Origin: JAUWCL01 sp964599375
Lineage (GTDB): Bacteria; Krumholzibacteriota; Krumholzibacteriia; Krumholzibacteriales; Krumholzibacteriaceae
Direction: 5' to 3'
Assembly: GCA_964599375.1 (NCBI GenBank)
Contig: CAZREW010000001.1
Location: forward strand, 186,001 to 250,000
Length of the DNA stretch: 64,000 bases
In this document: positions 58,967-64,000 of the stretch, in pieces
How positions within the stretch are numbered: the first letter of the stretch is position 1
Layout of the letters: each line of letters opens with the position of its first letter
Program-made: the position numbers and the translations under genes
Notes under the pieces: model-generated
Told to the model about the DNA's origin: nothing
The model's database searches: none
Seen by the model: the letters and a program-made list of their open reading frames with translations, nothing else

Positions 58967-60196
58967 ATGCTCAAGAAGATCTACGGCAAAATCGACGGTT
59001 ACAGCACTGGCATGAAAGAGCTTCAGTCGAAGCTGACGGCGATCCCCGCCCTTGGCCCGGAGAACGACGGGACCGGCGAGAAGGAGAAGGCCGATTTTCT
59101 CGAAAAATGGATGGCCCGCGAGATCGGGTTCGATTCGATCGACCATTACGACGCGCCGGACGACAGGGTGCCGGCCGGCATCAGGCCCAACATAGTCGGC
59201 ATGGTCAAGGGCGCCTCAAGCGACAGGAAGGTCTGGGTCATGGGGCATATCGACGTCGTCCCGCCCGGCGACCTCGAGAAGTGGGACACCGACCCCTGGG
59301 AGGTCGTCGAGAAGGACGGAAAGCTATATGGCAGGGGAACCGAGGACAACCAGCACGGTATAGTCACTCCACTGTTCGCGCTCAAGGCGATCAAGGAAGC
59401 CGGCGCAAAGCTCCCATATGACGTCGGCGTCGTCTTCGTCTCGGCCGAGGAGACCGGGAGCGAACACGGGATCGGTTACCTGCTCAAGAACAGCGACCTG
59501 TTCGGAAAAGACGATTACATCATCGTCCCCGACGCCGGGGTGCCAGAGGGTGACATGATCGAGGTGGCGGAGAAATCGATCTACTGGCTCAAGGTCGAGA
59601 CGACTGGCAAGCAGTGCCACGCATCGACGCCGGCGGCCGGCGTCAACGCCCATTTCGCCGGAGCTCACCTTATAACAAGGCTCAACGCACTCCACGAGCT
59701 GTTCCCGCAGGTCGACAAGGTCTTCGATCCGCCGATCAGCACCTTCCAGGCGACCAAGAAGGAGGCGAACGTCCCCAACATCAACACGATACCCGGAGAC
59801 GACGTCTTCTATCTCGACATGAGGATCCTCCCGGGCATAGACCTCGCCAGGGTCGACGCGGAGATCAGGAAGATATGCGACGGTGTGGAGAAGGAGTTCA
59901 GCGTGAAGGTCACCCTGTCGGCAGCGCAGAAGGAAGAGGCCGCGCCGGCGACCCCGGCCGACGCGCCGGTAGTGAAGGCCCTCGCGGCGGCGATCAAGGA
60001 CGTCTACGATATCGAGGCGAAGCCGATGGGGATCGGCGGAGGCACCGTCGCGGCGTTCTTCAGGCGCGCGGGGCTCCCGGCAGTAGTCTGGTCGAAGATC
60101 GAGGACACCTGCCACCAGCCGAACGAATTTACGACGATAGCGAACATGGTCGGGGACACGAAGGTGTTCGCGAACCTGTTCATGCAGGATAAATAA
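58967..60196 (+). CDS. M20-family metallopeptidase
   Basis: 409 residues. Blocks of the zinc exopeptidases: VWVMGHIDVVPPGDLEKW (first metal His and Asp), LYGRGTEDNQHGIV (bridging Asp), VVFVSAEETGSEHGIGYLL (catalytic Glu pair), FIIVPDAG-like YIIVPDAGVPEGD, the dimerisation domain SIYWLKVETTGKQCHASTPAAG and the C-terminal GIGGGTVAAFFRRAGLP with the last His in EDTCHQPNEF. Cytoplasmic, probably a dipeptidase or an acyl-amino-acid hydrolase. Usual length. A GC-rich terminator follows. Confidence 0.92.
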   Translation: MLKKIYGKIDGYSTGMKELQSKLTAIPALGPENDGTGEKEKADFLEKWMAREIGFDSIDHYDAPDDRVPAGIRPNIVGMVKGASSDRKVWVMGHIDVVPPGDLEKWDTDPWEVVEKDGKLYGRGTEDNQHGIVTPLFALKAIKEAGAKLPYDVGVVFVSAEETGSEHGIGYLLKNSDLFGKDDYIIVPDAGVPEGDMIEVAEKSIYWLKVETTGKQCHASTPAAGVNAHFAGAHLITRLNALHELFPQVDKVFDPPISTFQATKKEANVPNINTIPGDDVFYLDMRILPGIDLARVDAEIRKICDGVEKEFSVKVTLSAAQKEEAAPATPADAPVVKALAAAIKDVYDIEAKPMGIGGGTVAAFFRRAGLPAVVWSKIEDTCHQPNEFTTIANMVGDTKVFANLFMQDK

Positions 60197-60270
60197 CAGC
60201 GGGCGAGCACTCTCTTCGAGTCTCGCCGGTTCGAAGGAGGGTGCAGCGCCTTCTTCGATTTCAGAAAGCC

Positions 60271-60298
60271 GGGCCGGCCGGGGAGCCGGCCCTTCTCT
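60271..60298 (+). terminator. Terminator after the M20 peptidase gene
   Basis: GGGCCGGC / GCCGGCCC eight-base perfect stem (60271-60278 with 60285-60292), then TTCTCTT. The T content is moderate; it also lies at the 3' end of the convergent aldehyde dehydrogenase gene. Confidence 0.65.
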
Positions 60299-61719
60299 TA
60301 CCTGCCGATCACCAGCAGGCGCTGCTCGCACATCGCGCGGATCGCCCAGCGCGGCCCCTCACGCCCAGAGCCCGACTCCTTCACCCCGCCGTAGGGCATG
60401 CGGTCGGCCCTGAACGTGGGGATATCGCCTGCGATTACGCCCCCGACCTCGAGGGTCTCGAACGCCCGCCTGACCAGCCCGATGTCCCTCGCGAAAACAC
60501 CGGCCTGCAGCCCGAACCTCGAGTCGTTGACGCCGGCCAGCGCCTCGTCGAAATCGTCGTACCCGAAGACTGCGGTGACGGGGCCGAATACCTCCTCGTC
60601 GACGGCCTTCATCCCACCCCTGGCGTTCTCCAGGATGGTCGGTGGGTAGAACCGTCCCTCCCTCGGGCCTCCCGTGACAGCGACGGCACCTTCCGATACG
60701 GCCTCGTCCACCCACAGCTCGACCCGGCGGGCCTCGGCCTCGTCTATCATAGGCCCGATCCCGGTCGCCTCATCGAGCGGGTCACCCCTTCTTATGGCCG
60801 AGACTTCCCTTGTGAACTCCTCCATGAATGACGCGTAGATGCTGTTGTGCACGAATATCCTCTGAACCGAGATGCAGACCTGGCCCGAATAGGCGTACCC
60901 TCCGACTGCTATCCTCGCCGCGGCGCCGTGGATGTCGTTCCAGTCCTCGTGCACTATAACGGCGGCGTTTCCCCCTAGCTCGAGGGTCACGTTCTTCATA
61001 TGAACCCTGCGCCTCAGCTCCCATCCGACCGCCGCGCTCCCGGTAAAGGTCACCCTTGCGATCTCCGGCCTTTCAGCCAGAAGGCCCGCCTCCACCCCGC
61101 TTGCCGGAAGAACGCTTAGCGCCCCTTCGGGCAGGCCGGCGTAGATCATGATCTCGGCGAGCCGAAGGGCCGTCAGCGGAGTAGCGCTCGCCGGCTTGAC
61201 GATCACCGGGCATCCCGCGGCCACCGCCGGCGCCAGCTTATGGGCGACCAGGTTCAGCGGGAAGTTGAACGGAGTGATCGCGAGGACCGGCCCGGCCGGG
61301 AACCAGCCGGTGATCCCGACCCGCCCCTTGCCCGGCGTCGACGTATCGAGGGGGATCGTCTCGCCGTAGAGCCTGCTGCATTCTTCGGCGGCCTCCGAGA
61401 ATGTGTGAACGGCCCTGGCCGCCTCGCCCGCCGCGTACCGCCAGGGTTTGCCCGATTCCATGGAGATCAGCCTCGCCAGCTCTTCGCCCCGCTCCCTGAT
61501 CAGGCCTGCGGCCCGCCTCAGTATCTCCGCCCTCTCGCGCGTCGACATCTCCTTCATGAAGGGGAAAGCGGCCGCGGCGCCCGAGACCGCCGCTTCCATC
61601 ACTTCGGGGGAGGGCCGCAGCGCCACGCCGGCGACGCTGCCGTCATACGGGGACAGGACCTCGAACTTCTCGCCTTCAACGGCCCACCTGCCGGCCGCCA
61701 GGCATATCTTCTCGCTCAT
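60298..61719 (-). CDS. NAD(P)+-dependent aldehyde dehydrogenase
   Basis: 473 residues from ATG 61719 (AGAGGTGAGAAG upstream; an ATG at 61743 is less well placed). Family motifs: ITPFNFPLNLVAHKLAPAVA, PASATPLTALRLAEIM, VTFTGSAAVGW, the general-base Glu in LELGGN and the nucleophile in YSGQVCISVQRIFVH, then FGPVTAVFGYDDFDEAL. The order and spacing resemble glyceraldehyde-3-phosphate (GapN-like) and lactaldehyde/succinate-semialdehyde branches of the superfamily. The substrate is not determined. Confidence 0.93.
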   Translation of the reverse strand: MSEKICLAAGRWAVEGEKFEVLSPYDGSVAGVALRPSPEVMEAAVSGAAAAFPFMKEMSTRERAEILRRAAGLIRERGEELARLISMESGKPWRYAAGEAARAVHTFSEAAEECSRLYGETIPLDTSTPGKGRVGITGWFPAGPVLAITPFNFPLNLVAHKLAPAVAAGCPVIVKPASATPLTALRLAEIMIYAGLPEGALSVLPASGVEAGLLAERPEIARVTFTGSAAVGWELRRRVHMKNVTLELGGNAAVIVHEDWNDIHGAAARIAVGGYAYSGQVCISVQRIFVHNSIYASFMEEFTREVSAIRRGDPLDEATGIGPMIDEAEARRVELWVDEAVSEGAVAVTGGPREGRFYPPTILENARGGMKAVDEEVFGPVTAVFGYDDFDEALAGVNDSRFGLQAGVFARDIGLVRRAFETLEVGGVIAGDIPTFRADRMPYGGVKESGSGREGPRWAIRAMCEQRLLVIGR

Positions 61720-61819
61720 CTTCTCACCTCTGCGATCTGTCATTTATAGTATTCACACAAACCGTGCCTGCATGCTATAATGCCGCGCGAACATCCTGAC
61801 GTCCCACTGGAGGGGGATT

Positions 61820-63109
61820 TTGAAGTATCTCAAGCACCTTCTCGTACTTGCCGTGTTTCTCCTGCTAAGCTTTCTCTTCTTCAGGCTCTGCCTGGACAAC
61901 GGTTTCTGGGACGGCTACGACTACGTGGGCCTTGAGAACAGCCTGATGATGCGCTCCGACCCGGGAGCCGCGTTCGCCAGCGCCCCGCCGTTCAAGTTCC
62001 AGCCTCTTGTTTACATCATCCATTATCTGCTGTTCAAACATTTCCTTTTCAACGCGTCGTCCTATTTCCTTTTCAACATACTCCTGCACGGGCTGAACTC
62101 GTTCCTCGTATACCTCCTGGTGAACACGCTCATACGCGACAGGGCGATAGCGCTGCTCTCCGGGCTCCTGTTCGTCTTTACCGTCGGAAGCTACGGGAAG
62201 TCGGTGATGATCGCCTCGGGCCTCGAGGACCTGGTGATAACGTTTTTCACGCTCTGCACGATGATCAGCTATTTCCACAACGAGCTTCGTCACGGTGGAA
62301 GGGTCCTCTCTCCCTGGTACCTGCTGACGCTCATATTCTTTGCCGCCTCGATGCTGACCCGGAGCACGAGCTTCTCCATTCTGGGAGCCTTTCTGGCCTT
62401 CAACTTCTTCTTCCGCAGGGAGAGAAAAAGAAAGGTCGTCGACGCGGGGTTCCTTATACTCATAGCGATGTCCATCGTCTCCCTGATAGCGAAAGCTTCC
62501 CTTTTTCAGTACTCCCCGCCGCTCTACAAGCACTACCCCGGGGCGTTCAAGTTCATCTTCTACGCGGCCAAGAACGTGATCAACTATCTGGTGAGGATGA
62601 TCTTCCCGATCCACACATCCCATCTGGTGACGGGAGCCGGACCGGCGGTGAGGTTCTTCTACAGATTTGCGACCGAGATCAGGATATTCCTCGCCCTGAC
62701 GGTACTGTCCTATTCATTCTTCGGTTTCGTCTTCGGAAACAGGACGATCAGATTTTTCATCGCATGGACCTATATCATGGTGCTGCCCTTCGCGTTCTTC
62801 CAGTTCCCCGGCGACTGGCTCAACATCCGGCATCTCTATCTCGTCTCGGTCGGATTCGTGTCGGTGATAGCCGCCGGCGCGGTCTACTGCTCGCGCCTCA
62901 TATCGGAGAACCGCTGGAGGAGGCTCGTGCCGATGATCGTCCCGGTCGCCTTCATACTGATGTCGAGGTTTATCGTGGTCCAGCTCGATAGCAGCTACCG
63001 GGTAAAGGCGGCGAGCCCGATAATGGCGGATTTCAGGAATATGCTGGCCGATAAATACGAAGATGTATACGTAGATGGGGACACGCTGAAGTTGCGGACC
63101 AGGCCCTGA
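61820..63109 (+). CDS. Polytopic membrane protein, possible glycosyltransferase
   Basis: 429 residues from a TTG at 61820 preceded by GGAGGGGGA. About ten hydrophobic helices. The first loop holds FRLCLDNGFWDGYDYVGLEN, with acidic residues after helix 1 as in GT-C enzymes. HYLLFKHFLFNASSYFLFN and SLFQYSPPLYKHYPG resemble sequences in membrane mannosyltransferase-like proteins (PMT/O-antigen type). No decisive motif. It ends five bases before the convergent hflX stop. Confidence 0.65.
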   Translation: MKYLKHLLVLAVFLLLSFLFFRLCLDNGFWDGYDYVGLENSLMMRSDPGAAFASAPPFKFQPLVYIIHYLLFKHFLFNASSYFLFNILLHGLNSFLVYLLVNTLIRDRAIALLSGLLFVFTVGSYGKSVMIASGLEDLVITFFTLCTMISYFHNELRHGGRVLSPWYLLTLIFFAASMLTRSTSFSILGAFLAFNFFFRRERKRKVVDAGFLILIAMSIVSLIAKASLFQYSPPLYKHYPGAFKFIFYAAKNVINYLVRMIFPIHTSHLVTGAGPAVRFFYRFATEIRIFLALTVLSYSFFGFVFGNRTIRFFIAWTYIMVLPFAFFQFPGDWLNIRHLYLVSVGFVSVIAAGAVYCSRLISENRWRRLVPMIVPVAFILMSRFIVVQLDSSYRVKAASPIMADFRNMLADKYEDVYVDGDTLKLRTRP

Positions 63110-63113
63110 CCAT

Positions 63114-64000
63114 TCAGGGCCGCCCGTTCTCATCGTGCAGTATGGTCAAGTCCGCTTCCCTTTCCAACCTCCCCACATCCCTGCGGCGAAGCCTCACGGT
63201 GATGAACACGTCCTCTCCATCGACATCCCTGCCCACCACCCGTCCCATTTCCTCTACAAGGGCCAGGACCCTGCCGTCGGAGGCCGGCACCCTGACCCGC
63301 GCCAGCGTGGTGTCCCTTGCCATCCTGGCTCCTATCTCGCCCAGAAGAGCGCCCGCGCCTGTGCCTGTCTTAGCGCTCAGCCTGATGGCCCCCGGGTATC
63401 TCTGCTCCAGAACGGCCGCGGCCTCGGCATCGATGAGGTCGGCCTTGTTGAGGACGAGAAGATCTGGTATCGAGCCTCCTCCGTCCTTTTCAGCGCGCTC
63501 CCCGAGCACCTTGTGAAGGACATCGTTGACCACCGATATCTTCTCCGCGCACCTCGGCGATGACGCATCGACCAGGTGTATGAGCAGGTCAGCCTCTTCC
63601 ACATCGAGCAGGGTCGCGTGAAAGCTCGCGACGAGATGTGCCGGCAGCTTTCTTATGAACCCTACGGTGTCGGTCATCAGGAATGCCGCCCCGCCGGGGA
63701 GCTCCACGCGCCTGGTCGTCGAGTCGAGCGTCGAGAAGAGGCGTCCGCTCTCCGCGACTGCGCTCCCGGAGATCCTGTTCAGCAGCGTGGACTTGCCGGC
63801 ATTCGTATAGCCCACGATCGTGACATTGAACAGCTCTTCCCTCTTCTTCCGCCTTTCCCTGGTGCGGCTCTCGATCCTGACAAGCTCACGCTTGAGAGAC
63901 GCTATCTTGTCCCGGATCTTCCGGCGGTCGACCTCGATCTGCGTCTCGCCGGGCCCCTTCGTGCCTATGCCGCCGGCCTGCCGCGAAAGGTGGTCCCAAA
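63114..64000 (-). CDS. hflX: GTPase HflX (5' end beyond the window)
   Basis: At least 295 residues, cut at the right edge. The visible part begins WDHLSRQAGGIGTKGPGETQ, the HflX glycine-rich linker, then a coiled helix region (DRRKIRDKIASLKREL), the G1 motif GYTNAGKST, G3 DTVGFIRKLP, G4 NKAD and a C-terminal region typical of the family. HflX binds the 50S ribosome and splits stalled or hibernating ribosomes. GTG at 63815 is the codon for Val before G1, not a start; the frame is open to 64000. Confidence 0.95.
   Translation of the reverse strand, partial: WDHLSRQAGGIGTKGPGETQIEVDRRKIRDKIASLKRELVRIESRTRERRKKREELFNVTIVGYTNAGKSTLLNRISGSAVAESGRLFSTLDSTTRRVELPGGAAFLMTDTVGFIRKLPAHLVASFHATLLDVEEADLLIHLVDASSPRCAEKISVVNDVLHKVLGERAEKDGGGSIPDLLVLNKADLIDAEAAAVLEQRYPGAIRLSAKTGTGAGALLGEIGARMARDTTLARVRVPASDGRVLALVEEMGRVVGRDVDGEDVFITVRLRRRDVGRLEREADLTILHDENGRP

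Noticed and set aside
1..64000. CRISPR array, tRNA/rRNA genes, prophage or insertion sequences
   Set aside because: No regularly spaced repeats, no cloverleaf sequences, no transposase or phage motifs were noticed.

Overview
The window reads as a chromosomal segment of a high-GC, Gram-negative, strictly or mostly anaerobic bacterium. The best guess is a member of the Fibrobacterota-Chlorobiota-Bacteroidota superphylum (Krumholzibacteriota/Eisenbacteria/Latescibacteria-like). The reasons are a secreted protein with a FlgD-like/T9SS-type C-terminal sorting domain (47517-49220), many signal-peptide and lipoprotein genes of unknown family, outer-membrane barrels, and oxygen-sensitive enzymes (ferredoxin oxidoreductase, [NiFe]-hydrogenase, reductive-dehalogenase-like protein, radical SAM). 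The taxon is an inference. No rRNA, tRNA, CRISPR array, phage or insertion sequence was seen.

Layout. 1-3.8 kb: start of a secreted protein, an M1 metallopeptidase fused to an Omp85-like barrel, and a lipoprotein. 3.8-13.1 kb (minus strand): a low-GC heparinase II/III-like gene, then pckA, citF and a citD-citE fusion, with pyk upstream across a structured non-coding region. 13.2-19.1 kb: aldo/keto reductase, several envelope proteins, a thioredoxin-like protein and a cytoplasmic reductive-dehalogenase-like protein. 19.3-21.7 kb: iorAB. 21.8-36.4 kb (minus strand): an 18-gene group 4 [NiFe]-hydrogenase/Mrp antiporter locus with an added NuoG-like protein, a polyferredoxin and a sulfhydrogenase-type FAD/NAD(P)H module. 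36.7-38.8 kb: a TlpA-like thioredoxin and a DUF1573 protein interrupted by one in-frame UGA exactly where the first Cys of the CGC motif belongs, so very probably a selenoprotein. 39-41.4 kb: metallophosphoesterase and an envelope protein. 41.7-46 kb: NifS-like protein without its PLP lysine, IscU-zinc ribbon, nadA and a polytopic membrane protein. 46.1-49.2 kb: porin and T9SS-type protein. 49.2-55.8 kb (minus strand): an 8-gene group of corrinoid-dependent methyl-transfer proteins (corrinoid protein, homocysteine methyltransferase, MetH-activation domain, non-Pyl MttB) plus isochorismatase-like, TrxR-like and RlmN-like proteins. 56-64 kb: DPP III-like peptidase, lipoprotein, M20 peptidase, aldehyde dehydrogenase, membrane protein and hflX (cut by the window end).

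How it fits together. Indolepyruvate:ferredoxin oxidoreductase yields reduced ferredoxin from aromatic amino acids. The hydrogenase-Mrp complex could reoxidise ferredoxin (and perhaps NAD(P)H through its flavin module), evolve H2 and store energy as an ion gradient. Citrate lyase, PEP carboxykinase and pyruvate kinase link citrate, oxaloacetate, PEP and pyruvate. The corrinoid genes look like a methionine synthase taken apart, with a MttB-type methyltransferase in place of the folate module. That suggests methionine made from methylated amines rather than methyl-folate.

The most unusual signals are the Sec-DUF1573 candidate, the composite hydrogenase locus, the split methionine synthase, the reductive-dehalogenase-like gene, the lysine-less NifS-like protein and the citrate lyase ACP-beta fusion lacking the prosthetic-group serine. 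All family calls come from reading translations and motifs by eye; no database search was run.
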